DNA of 64,000 bases from Nageia nagi (GCA_050084985.1 JBITNC010000002.1:38378001-38442000), one strand, 5' to 3'; positions 46,489 to 60,100 are shown, counted from the stretch's first letter. The notes: generated from the sequence alone by a model not told the origin. Numbers and translations are program-made.

Positions 46489-46985
46489 CCTCTTAATGCA
46501 ATATTGGGATAGAGCGAGTAAGAGAGAAGAAGAAGAGAAAGTAAGAGAGTTCTCCTCCAAATGGATACAATGAAAATGAGAAATTTTTACATATTTGTAA
46601 AGTAAGAAAGATCTAGTTTGTGACTCACTACTTTACCAAATACAATCATTCACTACAACCGATTTCAATGTAAATGAAGTAGTCATCCAACTGGAAGTCA
46701 TGAAGAGTCCCCAAGAGTCTGCATACTTGAGGTAAGTAACCCGTAATCTCAAAGGAACCTGCAAGTCATAAGCAACTCAAATAGCAATATCAATTAGATG
46801 CATCATATTCATATCAACAAGAATAGATGAATCACATAAATGCCATCATAAACTGATCAATGATGCACTATAAGTCATCATGAAGATGCCATGCCAAAAA
46901 CCTATAGTCACTTGCTGTATATAAAACATGTGTTGATTATCATTACAAAATAGAGCATGCACATACGAGTTCCTCACATTTTGAT
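46489..46985 (-). mobile_element. copia element 4, 3' untranslated remnant
   Basis: Alignable with 8748-9200 of element 1 (for example CTCCTCCA, GATGCATCATAT, ACATGTGTTGATTA). It ends in GAGTTCCTCACATTT and a TA microsatellite, with no pol. A second copy starts at 54811 as part of repeat D2. The element was cut before or during the spread of D. Confidence 0.65.
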
Positions 46986-47609
46986 TTCATATATATATAT
47001 ATAATATATAGGTTGATAATATTAAAAAATGTAAATTTATTCAAACAAATGTATTATTTAAATATTTCAATTATTAATTAAAAAATATATTTTTTATGTT
47101 TATCTATTGTGAGTAGACATAAATATAATATATTTATACTTCTTTCTCATTTTTTACAAGTGGATGAACTCTTATATTATATGATAAAGATCATTAAAGA
47201 TATTATAATATATTAAATAAATCACACTACTCCGAATAATTGAAAAAGAATTTTATCTATAAATGTAGGTAACACTCTTCAAATATGTAAGTTATTATTT
47301 AGCTAATAATTGATGTACTTTTGGATCAATATAATGATTTTACTTAGTGAGAGATCCTTGTTTTTCCTCAAAATCAATTTTAGATTTCTTGTTTAAATGA
47401 GGGGAGGAGGTTCTACCCTAAGACTCATTCAATTCCATGATGTGGTATTAGCTTGAGGTTTTCCATCCATCTAAAAAAAATGATTTAAGCAAAGAATCAG
47501 TTGCTTTGTGGCTTCCATTGAGCTTACCTTTTAGCTACATTCACATTTCTTCAAATTCCCCTTCTCTTTAGACTCAAACTTCAAAGTAGTCATCAAATGG
47601 TTGTTGGGT

Positions 47610-47804
47610 TTACCTTTTAAAGTCCTCGGGTTGTTCCTCCATCTCCACCTCCTTTTGGTCCTTTGGTTCTTCATCTTTGTCTTCCACTCTATAGTCATCC
47701 TCATCATTCTTTAAGTCGTTCAAATATGAGTGCTCCACCATCTCCTTCATGGAATTCCCTAACTTCATAGTATGAGCTAGGTGATGAGCAAAGATGGTCT
47801 TCAT
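47610..47804 (-). pseudogene. acidic coding relic in repeat D1, unidentified
   Basis: Reads MKTIFAHHLAHTMKLGNSM, then EHSYLNDLKNDEDDY and a run of E, D and K. The same relic is longer in D2 (55826-56107). I do not recognise the family. Frames upstream (47820-48400) hold stop-ridden remains of the same strand. Confidence 0.3.
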
Positions 47805-50800
47805 ACTTTTCTACAAGGAGCGAAAAATGAATAAGAGAATGTTCATCACCTTGCCCCTATATAGAACATACAAAAAGACCACATGAAAACTACGTAGTGC
47901 ATTCATATGGTCATCCAAAATGAAATAATCCATAATTACAACAACCATCTTCTTCTAATTGTCCAACAAATATTTGTGGTCAATACTAGCTTGAAAGTTC
48001 TATAAAGTGTCTTGGTTTCCCTTGAAAAATTGATGCTCAATGGCCAACGAGTGTTTGTTGAGGTCAATTTTCTCCTACATCTGAAGTAATCTTGAAACTT
48101 GGCTATCATTATCAATGAAATAGTAAAGGATATACCTATTACATTAAGATATTTATCTTTCTAAGATCTCTCCATCTTGATTGCCAGCTCCTTATTTTCC
48201 CTCAAACATTATTTGAAAAAGGGAAACCATCCATATTTACTCAATAAATTCCTAATCTCCTCATCAAATATTGGTGTATAAGCTCAAGTGATGTGCTTGA
48301 AATTGTTATAGTCCTCCCAAATCTAAGTATTAAAATGATTTTTAAGTTAATAATACGCCTTTAAAAAACCACTAGCTGCATGCAAGTTTCCAGTTGTTGG
48401 ATGGTGTTTGTCTCTCATTAACATCAAGTTATATTTAATGCATTCATCATACTTATTTATATATAAGCCATAACCAAATTGATTGTACCCTCGATCTGAT
48501 CCCTCTCAAAGAAATAATACTCACCAACACGTGATAAGATTAGCAATGGAAAAAAAGAGACTTAACACTTTCTATAATCATAATAAAATCTGACAAGTGT
48601 GGAATATTTGGTGAACTTTAAATTTTAAAATTTCTTGTTTCCCAACATACAAAATTTGAATTTAAAGGTGTTTAAATCATCATTGATCCTTGTAGAAAAT
48701 TTTTAAGAGGTCCCTAGGAAACCCTTCCTTCCATGCTTTTCAATCCTTGGAGTGGTTGACTTTGATGATCTCAAAAAGATCAATTATTGAGTTCCCTTCT
48801 CTATAAACATGTTGAAAATTTATCGCCTACCAAGAATTTTATAATGTTTTTGACTTCTTTAATCATATCCTCCGTAAGCCAATTGGAAGTATGGGATTTC
48901 TTAAAGATGTTAATGGTGTTCACAAAGTCACCCTCAATACTTACCCTCTATGGAGAAAGATATTGAAGATTTAATGAAAGATAAGTGTATCCTTCCTTCC
49001 TAATGGAATTTTCCTTGCAATTTTTAGTTATAAAGAAGAGGGATAAAATTATGAGAGGACCATGGTTTATAAAAATAGTTGACCTTTTGTTAACTTGATG
49101 GCATGGGAGATTCATTCCAAAAGTTGTAAATTTATTTTTATTTTCTATTTGGATTAGAATGTATAGATTCTTATTGAATTCTAGGAGATCAATACATTTA
49201 AAGAAATTGACAACAAAATGGATGATTTTTGAAGAATTTAGGTGCTAATTGAAATGGAATCTATCAATTTATACTTGAACTTTTGTCATAATAAATCTCA
49301 GGAAGCCTTTCTCTAAATTGATTATACTAAAGTATATGGATAAAATTTGGAATCATATTTTATATTATGAAAATATTGTACAGATAAAATTCAAGGATAC
49401 AACAAGGTGGATCGTACGAAGAGAAATCATCTAGAAAAGAGTATAACAAAAGTGCACGAGGATAATATAATGGAAAATAATAGAAAGAGTCAATATGAAG
49501 ATGCATTTTATATACTAATACATATTTTGAAACTAAAAAAAAGTACATGAGGGGAAGGAACATATTAGAACTAATAATGTGTGAAGGAAGAACTAATAAT
49601 TCATTTGAATTTCTCGCTCATGAGGGGAAGGAACATATTAGAACTTGAATGATACTAATAAATATTATGCTTTGAAAATAAGGAATATGACTTGCAATCA
49701 AAATCATTATAGGATAACCCTAATAATAAACAAATAAATTTATCAGTTTCTTAATAATTCTCTTCCACAAATGACTTAACGGGATCTAGCATGGTCCTCA
49801 TATAATTTTAAGAGTAAAAAGCTAGGAGATTAAAGGATCATAGGGTTGTTACTAACTACTACAATACGAAGAAAGTAAATAAGAAAATAACATTTAGAAG
49901 ATTAAATGCAAATATGTTTTTTGGTAGGAAAATTTCTTTTTAAATTTTGGAGAAGGGTGCTTAACATCCCTAAAATGTCTAGGAAGATTCAAAGTTGTGC
50001 CTTTGCAATGGAAATGACCTACATCACCAATTCACCTTTTGTGAACAAGCTAAATGCTTACATTTGAAACTAAGAAGGAAAGGGTAAATGATAAGGAAAA
50101 TTTTGAAAAATTAGAGAGTAAGGATTATGTATGCAATGGTAAATGAAGACGAGGAAGACCATTAATATCCCAAATTAAAGTGAGGGATTGAAAAGAAAAT
50201 ATCTAAGAGTGTTCATAATCTAAATTGGTAGAGCTTGTATTTGTAATAAAAACATAAATTGTAGAAGATGAAAAAATGGATAAGGAACATAATGTGCCCC
50301 TTGATCCATGAGTAATCTATCATAAAGCATAAAGGTGTTAATATTGTATGTATTTATAAATAATAGTGGAACACTAGTAATATTTTCAAATATTTTTTTT
50401 TAATCCTACAAAGTGCAAGAATGTGGTAGATTAGGGGTCATGAAGTAGCTCGATAAACACCCTTCGAAGGTGAATTGGAGTATCATTTAAATGATCTATT
50501 TATGTATCCTTGACTTATATTTTCATCATTCAAGTTTGAAGTTAATACATCTAATTTTTCTTGCAACTCATATTTGGAGGCAACTTAAAGACAAAATTTA
50601 AGGTATTTTTCATAATTTTTTGAAGAAAATTTTTGAATTAATAAAATTTTGAAGGAAAATTTGTAAATAATTTTCAAAGGAAAATTAAATATAATCAAGG
50701 TATCTTTTTGCACTTACTAATGCATTCTCGTGTGCCAATTGTTGATGTTGTGGTTAATGGGAAGGATACTTAGTCAAAATAATCAATGTTGTGGTTAATG

Positions 50801-51091
50801 GGAAGGATACTTAGTCAAAATAATCAATGTTGTGGTTACTTTTATGTTTAATGATTTTTGGGAATGTGTTTGTGGTGGTGGAAATCAATTGATAAAATTG
50901 ACATATCTAAAGGAATTATCTATACGACAACATAGAAAAATAAAGCTTTTTCCTTGATTAGCACTTGAGTGAGTGAATATGTGAATCAACATAACAATTC
51001 CTTAAAAATGGGATGAGGAGAATTGAAGAAGTTAAAAGTATTCTATGAATGACACTTGGAATTATAGTTTATACAATTGTAGTCTAAGTTT

Positions 51092-51373
51092 TTGAATCTT
51101 GAGTTGAAAGATAATGATCCTATGATTTTACCTTTGGATATCAAAGCCATCATGCATGACATCACTCTTTCTAGTGGAAAGGTGTATATTTATCTCATTA
51201 CCCACACCAAGGCCCTACTCTTTACATATTCATACTATCTTGAATCACTTCAAGCAAATGAGCAATTGAAGACCCTCACATTTGATACTTTGGTGCAAAA
51301 GATTGTTGAGAGTCAGAATCCCTTTAGGAAGAAGATAATTGAGACCCTTGGAGAGGCTTTACATGTTACATAA
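51092..51373 (+). pseudogene. Gag-like coding relic in repeat D1
   Basis: 93 residues ending before stops: IKAIMHDITLSSGKVYIYLI, then YSYYLESLQANEQLKTLTF and DTLVQKIVESQNPFRKK. The pattern resembles the UBN2-type Gag of copia elements (a hydrophobic helix, a Y-x-L-E-S-L block and an L-x-x-K-I-x-E helix), but I am not sure. The identical frame is in D2 at 59351-59632. It probably belongs to an older retroelement inside D. Confidence 0.4.
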
Positions 51374-51569
51374 AAAGAAAAAAAAACAAAATTAAGTTTC
51401 CTCTTCTAAAAATGAAAATAGTAAGATGGAAAAAGGAGCTTTAGAGGAAGGAAGGTACACCAAATCAATGAGAGAGATTAAATTTTTATTGTATGATGCA
51501 TGAGGAAAGGAAATTACTTTGTTTATACCCAATTTCATTCAGAAGATGCCTCAGCCAAATAGCATCTTC

Positions 51570-54324
51570 GATGAAAACAATAATGGGAACTTCAGCAAAG
51601 AAATGATAAAGCTAGATCAAGCAATCCAACACCTCAGGAAATGTTTGATTGAAATTGTAACTTTTGTGGCATATTTGGGCATAAAGTATGATTGTCATAA
51701 AAAGAAATTTTCTCAAAAAGGCAAGGGAAATGTAAATGTGAGAAATTTCAATAATAGAAAGAAGAACAAGCATACTGCTACTGTTGCCTACTACTCAATG
51801 ACTCAAACTATTTCAAATGATTGGATTGTTGATTCAGGATGCACTAATCACATGTGTTATGAAAAGGATAAGTTTGAAAACTTTCATAAGTACAAAAAGG
51901 ATTCAGTTGTGATAGGTGATAATACAGTCCTTGATGTTCAAGGAATAGGAAGTGTGAAGATTCATGGAAAGACTCTTGATAATGTCTTTTATGTGCCTAA
52001 ACTAAGGATGAATCTCATCTCCGTAATTCAGATTACAAGGAAAGGATACTCATTTGAGTTTACCTCACACTCCTGGTGTGTTAAGAAAGGACTTGCCACC
52101 TTCATGAAAGGATCAGTAAAGGATGACCTTTATATTGTGAATCAAGTTCCTTCAAAGATTTGTCTTGCTGCAAATGTTTGTTCAAAGGGTAATCTTTGGC
52201 ATCAACGATTAGGGCACCTTAACCACAAGCGTATTCAAGCTATGAAAACTCAAGAACTTGTGGAAGGTTTACCTAATATTTCACCCACAATTGGTCTCTA
52301 TGAAAGGTGCATTCTAGGAAAGATGAATAGGCAAAAGTTTGAAAAAGATAAGGCAACTCGGGCTACTTGTCCTCTTCATCTTGTGCATTCAGATTTGATG
52401 GGTCCATTTCAGACTAAGTCTCTAGGAGGAGCTTCTTATGTTCTGACCTTAATTGATGACTTCAGTAGGATGACATTTGGTTATCTACTTGAGCACAAGG
52501 ATCAAACTTTTGACAGGTTTAAAGAATTCAAGGATCTTGTTGAAAATCAAACTGATTTTAAGATCAAGATGCTGAGATTTGATAATGGGGTGAGTATAAT
52601 AGCAATGAGTTTAACGACTATTGTGTTAAACATGGGATCAAATAGTAATTCACAATCCCTTACACCCCTCACAAAATGGAGTTGCTGAAAGAAAGAATCG
52701 AACCATTATGGAAATGGCAAGGTGCATGTTGGGTAACCTTCCTAGTTTCTTATGGGGTGAAGCTATTCACACTGCTATTCACACCCTAAATAGGTGTCCT
52801 ACTAAAGTAGTTGAAGGTAAAACTTCGTATGAAGCATGGACAGGAAATAAACCTAACCTCTCACACTTTAGGGTCTTCAGTTGTGATGCATTTGCCTTCA
52901 TTACCTTAGAGAAAAGAAAGAAGTTGGATAAAAGATAAAAAAAATGCATCTTTGTGGGGTATGATAATCAGCATAGAGGTTACAGGCTCTACTCCTCATC
53001 CCATAAAATAGTCTTTATTTCTAGGGATGTCAAGTTCAATGAACTTTCTGAGGATACGACCTCTCATGCTGAGGTGTCTGATTCAGATGATTCTTTGCCT
53101 ACACCTAACTGGTTGGATGATCATGTAGGGAAGTCACCAAAAGAGCAAAATTCTTTCGCTCAAAGAATTACAAGGACTATGACCTTGAATAACTCTTTAT
53201 TTGCCAAAATTGATAATACGAATGAGCCATCAACCTTCAAAGAAGCTTCCAAGCAAGAGTGTTGGATGGAAGCTATGAAAGTTGAGTATGAGGCGCTCAT
53301 GAAAAATGAAACTTGGGATTTGGTTCCTTATCCCAATGAGAAAAATGTGATTGGAAATAAATGGATATACAAGGTCAAGTACAATTCTGATGGAAAAATT
53401 GAAAAATACAAAGCAAGGTTAGTGGCCAAAGGATTCACTCAGAAATATAGTATTGATTATGAGGAAACCTTTGCTCCTGTGGCCAAAATGCCTACTGTCA
53501 GGATAATCCTTGCTCTTTCTACAGCTCAAGGATGGAAAGCTTTTCAACTTGATGTCAAGAGTGCATTTCTTAATGGTGACTTGGATGTAGAAATCTACAT
53601 GAATCAACCAGAAGGATTTATTCCAGATGGAAAAGAATCTCTTGTGTTCAAGCTAAAGAAGTCTTTGTATGGACTTAAGCAAACACCTAGAGCATGGTAC
53701 AAGAAAATTTTAGGATTCTTTGCAGATATTGGTTTTTCCAAAGTGCTTCTCTGACTCAGATCTCTATGTACTCAATCAAGGAAAAGATGTGGTCTTAATT
53801 CTCCTTTATGTGGATGATCTTCTCATAACTGGTAATAATATTGAAATCATCCAAGAGTGCATATCCAAACTGAAGGCAACATTTGAAATGACTGATCTAG
53901 ATCTCTTGCATTACTATCTTGGGATGTAAGTATACCAACACAAAGATTGTACTTATCTTAGTCAATCTAAATATATATTAGACATCTTGTAAAAGTTTGG
54001 AATGGAGGAGTGTAAATATGCTGCAATACCTATTTCTCCTAGAATCGTGGTATCTTTGAGCTCAGATTCTCAGTTGGTTGATGCTACAGCTTATAGGCAA
54101 TTGATCGGTAGTCTTCTGTATCTGACTATCTCTCAACCTGATATTGCCTTTGTAGTGAATCTGATGGCACGATTCATGTAAAAACCATATGTTGAACACC
54201 TCAATGCTATTAAGCAAATCTTGAGGTATGTAGCAAGGATAAAGGATCTTGCTCTTAAGTATTCCAAAGTGCCCTCGATTGTTCTCTCTCCGGGTTCTCA
54301 GATTCTGATTATGGGGAGATAGAG
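51570..54324 (+). pseudogene. copia gag-pol fragment, inverted (late Gag to RNase H)
   Basis: Plus-strand frames carry protease WIVDSGCTNHM (intact DSG), NLWHQRLGHLNHK, integrase SDLMGPFQTKS and DDFSRM, RT IDYEETFAPVAKMP and YVDDLLITGNN, and the start of RNase H. A stretch of 389 codons (51519-52688) is open across late Gag to integrase. Breaks: a frameshift in the CCHC region (near 51680), one at 52590 in integrase, a stop near 52936, a lost frame at about 53750, and others before 54180. It lacks the A*KYG stop of elements 1 and 2. The 5' half of Gag, the leader and the 3' end of RNase H are absent. Confidence 0.85.
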
Positions 54325-54328
54325 CAAT

Positions 54329-54810
54329 TGAAGGATTTAGACTAGATCTAAATAAATCCTCAAGGACCAAGACTAGGAAACTCAATCATACACAAGATAA
54401 CACAATCACACAAGATAACACAAGTGTAATGTGGTTCCTCCCTCCTTGGGAGTACATCCACAACTAGTATCTCAATTCTCAAGTATGCCCCTCTTACAAC
54501 TATTCTCTTCCTCTCCTACATAACTAGTAAAGTAATATTACCCCAAAAACTTAGTTATGTTACAAGAGGAGAGGCCCTCTATTTATAGCTTGAGAGCGCC
54601 TCCCTAACCTCCCTTTAACCCAAGGGTAAGGTTAAGGTTACAATAAATATATCACCTAACTTTAACCTACCAACTAACCACTTGGTAAAGTCAAAGTCTT
54701 CATAATAAAGAATTCAATTAATCCCTTAAGGTATCTACATATCCTTTAAGTGATTAATTGAATTTACAAGGAGTTTAGATATTCACAATATTTCATTACA
54801 AATTCTAACA
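54329..54810 (-). repeat. copia LTR of the rearranged fragment (opposite orientation)
   Basis: 482 bp of the element 3 subfamily type (TTTAGACTAGATCTAAAT). It ends CTAACA on the plus strand, directly joined to TAAGAGAG of D2. Confidence 0.88.
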
Positions 54811-55825
54811 TAAGAGAGAAGAAGAAGAGAAAGTAAGAGAGTTCGCCTCCACATGGATACAATGAAAATGATAAATTTTTACATATTTGTAAAGTAAGAA
54901 AGATCTAGTTTGTAACTCACTACTTTACCAAATACAATCATTAACTACAACTGATTTCACTGTGAATGAAGTAGTCATCCAACTGGAAGTCATGAAGAGT
55001 CCCCAAGAGTCTGCATACTTGAGGTAAGTAACCCGTAATCTCAAAGGAACCTGCAAGTCATAAGCAACTCAAATAACAAGATCAATTAGATGCATCATAT
55101 TCATATCAACAAGAATAGATGAATCACATAAATGCCATCATAAACTGATCAATGATGCACTATAAGTCATCATGAAGATGCCATGCCAAAAACCTATAGT
55201 CACTTGCTGTATATAAAACATGTGTTGATTATCATTACAAAATAGAGCATGCACATACGAGTTCCTCACATTTTAATTTCTTATATATATATATATATAT
55301 AATTTAGCTTGATAATATTAAAAAATGTAAATTTATTCAAACAAATGTATTATTTAAATATTTCAATTATTAATTTAAAAAATATTTTTTATGTTTATCT
55401 ATTGTGAGTAGACATAAATATAATATATTTATACTTCTTTCTCATTTTTTTACAAGTGGACGAACTCTTATATTATATGATAAAGATCATTAAAGATATT
55501 ATAATATATTAAATAAATCACACTACTCTGAATAATTGAAAAAGAATTTTATCTATAAATGTTGGTAACACTCTTCAAATATGTAAGTTATTATTTAGCT
55601 AATAATTGATGTACTTTTGGAACAATATAATGATTTTACGTAGTGAGAGATCCTTGTTTTTCCTCAAATCAATTTTAGATTTCTTGTTTAAATGAGGGGA
55701 GGAGGTTCTACCCTAAGACTCATTCAATTCCATGATGTGGTATTAGCTTGAGGCTTTCCATCCATCTAAAAAAAATGATTTAAGCAAAGAATCAGTTGCT
55801 TTGTGGCTTCCATTGAGCTTACCTT

Positions 55826-56107
55826 TTAGCTACATTCATATTTCTTCAAAGTCCCCTTCTCTTTAGACTCAAACTTCAAAGTAGTCATCAAATGGTTGTT
55901 GGGTTTACCTTTTAAAGACAACATGTCCTCGAGTTGCTCCTCCATCTCCACCTCCCTTTGGTCCTTTGGTTCTTCATCTTTGTCTTCCACTCCATAGTCA
56001 TCCTCATCATTCTTTAAGTCATTCAAATACGAGTGCTCCACCATCTCCTTCATGGAATTCCCTACCTTCATAGTATGAGCCAGGTGATGAGCAAAGATGA
56101 TCTTCAT
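55826..56107 (-). pseudogene. acidic coding relic in repeat D2, unidentified
   Basis: 93-residue version of the relic at 47610-47804, extended to MLSLKGKPNNHLMTTLKFES. Lys-rich at the end and Asp/Glu-rich in the middle. No recognised family. Confidence 0.3.
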
Positions 56108-59100
56108 AGTTTTCTACAAGGAGCGAAAAATGAATAAGAGAATGTTCATCGCCTTGCCCCTATATAGAACATATAAAAAGACCACATGAAAACTACATCA
56201 TGCATTCATATGGTCATCCAAAATGAAATAATCCATAATTACAACAACCATCTTCTTCTAATTGTCCAACAAATATTTGTGGTGAATACTAGCTTGAAAG
56301 TTCTATAAAGTGTCCTGGTTTCCCTTGAAAAATTGATGCTCAATGGCCAACGAGTGTTTGTTGAGGTCAATTTTCTCCCACATCTAAAGTAATCTTGAAA
56401 CCTTGGCTATCATTATCAATGAAATAGTAAAGGATATACCTATTACATTAAGATATTCATCTTTCTAAGATCTCTCCATCTTGATTGCCAGCTCCTTATT
56501 TTCCCTCAAACATTGTTTGAAAAAGGGAAACCATCCATATTTACTCAACAAATTCCTAATTTCCTCATCAAATATTGGTGTATAAGCTCAAGTGATGTGC
56601 TTGAAATTGTTATAGTCCTCCCAAATCTAAGTATTACAAATGCTTTTTAAGTTAATAATACGCCTTTAAAAAACCACTAGCTCCATGCAAGTTTCCAGTT
56701 GTTGGGTGGTGTTTGTCTCTCATTAACATCAAGTTATATTGAATGCATTCATCATACTTTTTTATATATAAGCCATAACCAAATTGATTGTACCATCGAT
56801 CTGATCCCTCTCAAATAAATAATACTCACCAGCACATGATAAGATTAGCAATGGAAAAAAAGAGACTTAACACTTTCTATAATCATAATAAAATATGACA
56901 AGTGTGGAATATTTGGTGAACTTTAAATTTTAAAATTTCTTGTTTCCCAACATACAAAATTTGAATTTAAAGGTTTTAAATCATCATTGATCCTTGTAGA
57001 AAATTTTTAAGAGGTCCCTAGGAAACCCTTCCTTCCATGCTTTTCAATCCTTGGAGTGGTTGACTTTGATGATCTCAAGAAGATCAATTATTGAGTTCCC
57101 TTCTCTATAAACATGTTGAAAATTTATCGCCTACCAATAATTTATAATATTTTTGACTTCTTGAATCATATCCTCCGTAAGCCAATTGGAAGTATGGGAA
57201 TTCTTAAAGATGTTAATGGTGTTCACAAAGTCACCCTCAATACTTACCCTCTATGGAGAAACATATTGAATATTTAATGAAAGATAAGTGTATCCTTCCT
57301 TCCTAATGGCATTTTCCTTGCAATTTTTAGTTATAAAGAAGAGGATAAAATTATAAGAGGACCATGGTTTATAAAAATAGTTGACCTTTTGTTAACTTGA
57401 TGGCATGGGAGATTCGTTCCAAAAGTTGTAAATTTATTTTTATTTTCTATTTGGATTAGAATGTATAGATTGTTATTGAATTCTAGGAGATCGATACATT
57501 GAAAGAAATTGACAACAAAATGGATGATTTTTGAAGAATTTAGGTGCTAATTGAAATGGAACCTATCAATTTATACTTGAACTTTTGTCATAATAAATCT
57601 CAAGAAGCCTTTCTCTAAATTGATTATACTAAAGTATATGGATAAAATTTGGAATCATATTTTATATTATGAAAATATTGTACAGTTAAATTTAAAGGAT
57701 ACAACAAGGTGGATCGTACGAAGAGAAATCATCTAGAAAATAGTATAACAAAAGTGCACGAGGATAATATAATGGAAAATAATAGAAAGAGTCAATATGA
57801 AGATGCATTTTATATACTAATACATATTTTGAAACTAAAAAAAGTACATGAGGGGAAGGAACATATTAGAACTAATAATGTGTGAAGGAAGAACTAATAA
57901 TTCATTTGAATTTCTCGCTCATGAGGGGAAGGAACATATTAGAACTTGAATGATACTAATAAATATTATGCTTTGAAAATAAGGAATATGACTTGCAATC
58001 AAAATCATTATAGGATAGCCCTAAAAATAAACAAATAAATTTATCAGTTTCTTAATAATTCTCTTCCACAAATGACTTAACGGGATCTAACATGGTCCTC
58101 ATATAATTTTAAGAGTAAAAAGCTAGGAGATTAAAGGATCATAGGGTTGTTACTAACTACTACAATACAAAGAAAGTAAATAAGAAAATAACATTTAGAA
58201 GATTAAATGCAAATATGTTTTTTGGTAGGAAAATTTCTTTTTAAATTTTGGAGAAGGGTGCTTAACATCCCTAAAATGTCTAGGAAGATTCAAAGTTGTG
58301 CCTTTGCAATGGAAATGACCTACATCACCAATTCACCTTTTGTGAACAAGCTAAATGCTTACATTTGAAACTAAGAAGGAAAGCGTAAATGATAAGGAAA
58401 AATTTGAAAAATTAGAGAGTAAGGATTATGTATGCAATGGTAAATGAAGACAAGGAAGACCATCAATATCCCAAATTAAAGTGAGGGATTGAAAAGAAAA
58501 TATCTAAGAGTGTTCATAATCTAAATTGGTAGAGCTTGTATTTGTAATAAAAACATAAATTGTAGAAGATGAAAAAATGGATAAGGAACATAATGTGCCC
58601 CTTGATCCATGAGTAATCTATCATAAAGCACAAAGGTGTTAATATTGTATGTATTTATAAATAATAGTGGAACACTAGTAATATTTTCAAATATTTTTTT
58701 TTAATCCTACAAAGTGAGAGAATGTGGTAGATTAGGGTCATGAAGTAGCTCGATAAACACCCTTCGAAGGTGAATTGGAGTATCATTTAAATGATCTATT
58801 TATGTATCCTTGACTTATATTTTCATCATTCAAGTTTGAAGTTAATACATCTAATTTTTCTTGCAACTCATATTTGGAAGCAACTTAAAGACAAAATTTA
58901 AGGTATTTTTCATAATTTTTTGAAGGTAAATTTTGAATTAATAAAATTTTGAAGGAAAATTTGTAAATAATTTTCAAAGGAAAATTAAATATAATCAAGG
59001 TATCTTTTTGCACTTACTAATGCATTCTCGTGTGCCAATTGTTGATGTTGTGGTTAATGGGAAGGATACTTAGTCAAAATAATCAATGTTGTGGTTACTT

Positions 59101-59350
59101 TTATGTTTAATGATTTTTGGGAATGTGTTTGTGGTGGTGGAAATCAATTGATAAAATTGACATATCTAAAGGAATTATCTATATGGCAACATAGAAAAAT
59201 AAAGCTTTTTCCTTGATTAGCACTTGAGTGAGTGAATATGTGAATCAACATAACAATTCCTTAAAAATGGGATGAGGAGAATTGAAGAAGTTAAAAGTAT
59301 TCTATGAATGACACTTGGAATTATAGTTTATACAATTGTAGTCTAAGTTT

Positions 59351-59632
59351 TTGAATCTTGAGTTGAAAGATAATGATCCTATGATTTTACCTTTGGATAT
59401 CAAAGCCATCATGCATGACATCACTCTTTCTAGTGGAAAGGTGTATATTTATCTCATTACCCACACCAAGGCCCTACTCTTTACATATTCATACTATCTT
59501 GAATCACTTCAAGCAAATGAGCAATTGAAGACCCTCACATTTGATACTTTGGTGCAAAAGATTGTTGAGAGTCAGAATCCCTTTAGGAAGAAGATAATTG
59601 AGACCCTTGGAGAGGCTTTACATGTTACATAA
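59351..59632 (+). pseudogene. Gag-like coding relic in repeat D2
   Basis: Same 93 residues as 51092-51373, with no amino-acid difference. It is followed by stops, then a weak open reading into 59786-59880 (IIEHRGRILRMRILKK). Confidence 0.4.
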
Positions 59633-60100
59633 AAAGAAAAAAAAAATTAAGTTTTCTCTTCTAAAAATGAAAATAGTAAGATGGAAAAAGGAAGAGAAAG
59701 GAGCTTTAGAGGAAGGGAGGTACACCAAATCAATGAGAGAGATTAAATTTTTATTGTATGATGCATGAGGAAAGGAAATTACTTTTAACATTATAGAACA
59801 CCGTGGGAGAATACTGAGAATGAGGATCCTCAAGAAGACAAAGGAAAATCATTTTAATCACACTGTTATTGCACATTGAAATATTGGGATTGATCATGAA
59901 TATATGTTCAACACTTCATTTGTATTTTGATCGAACTTAAAGCAATTTTGGAACAATTCACCCATCAATTTCATAGTTGCATCATTACTGAAGTTCTTAT
60001 CTAATGATCGAGATTGGCATTTGAGGACACTACTTGGTATTTATTTCATTAACTTTAACAATAATTTCTCTAGGTTTAGTTTTGAGGACAAATCTCTTTT

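Larger units (their letters stand above)
46519..51520. repeat. 5 kb segmental repeat D, copy D1
   Basis: About 95% or more identical by eye to 54811-59785 (D2), in direct orientation. It includes the copia element 4 remnant, an AT-rich middle, short coding relics on both strands and a Gag-like relic near its right end. The section 49060-50340 is also present as the interrupted copy D3 (7986-8258 + 22812-23820). A tandem 48-base duplication GGTTAATGGGAAGGATACTT occurs at 50750-50825 only in D1. Confidence 0.9.
51521..54810. mobile_element. rearranged copia fragment between D1 and D2
   Basis: Three joined pieces. (a) 51521-51568: about 48 bases of RNase H in antisense (CCCAATTTCATTCAGAAGAT). 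(b) 51570-54324: gag CCHC region through RNase H (GFSDSDYGGDR equivalent) in sense on the plus strand. (c) 54329-54810: a copia LTR in minus-strand orientation, preceded by CAAT as in the PBS side of a 5' LTR. The coding part is thus inverted relative to its LTR, and there are no matching target duplications (GCAAT left of the LTR, TAAGA right). Confidence 0.8.
54811..59785. repeat. 5 kb segmental repeat D, copy D2
   Basis: Direct repeat of 46519-51520. Differences include a longer TA tract near 55285, single-base indels, and the single copy of the GGTTAATGGGAAGG unit. At the right end it continues beyond D1 homology (TTTTAACATTATAG) into 59786 onward, so D2 carries the original right junction and D1 the original left one. 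Confidence 0.9.

Noticed and set aside
54329-54810. 3' LTR belonging to the plus-strand coding core at 51570-54324
   Set aside because: The LTR is in the reverse orientation and is preceded by PBS-side CAAT rather than a PPT, so it cannot be a normal 3' LTR of that core.
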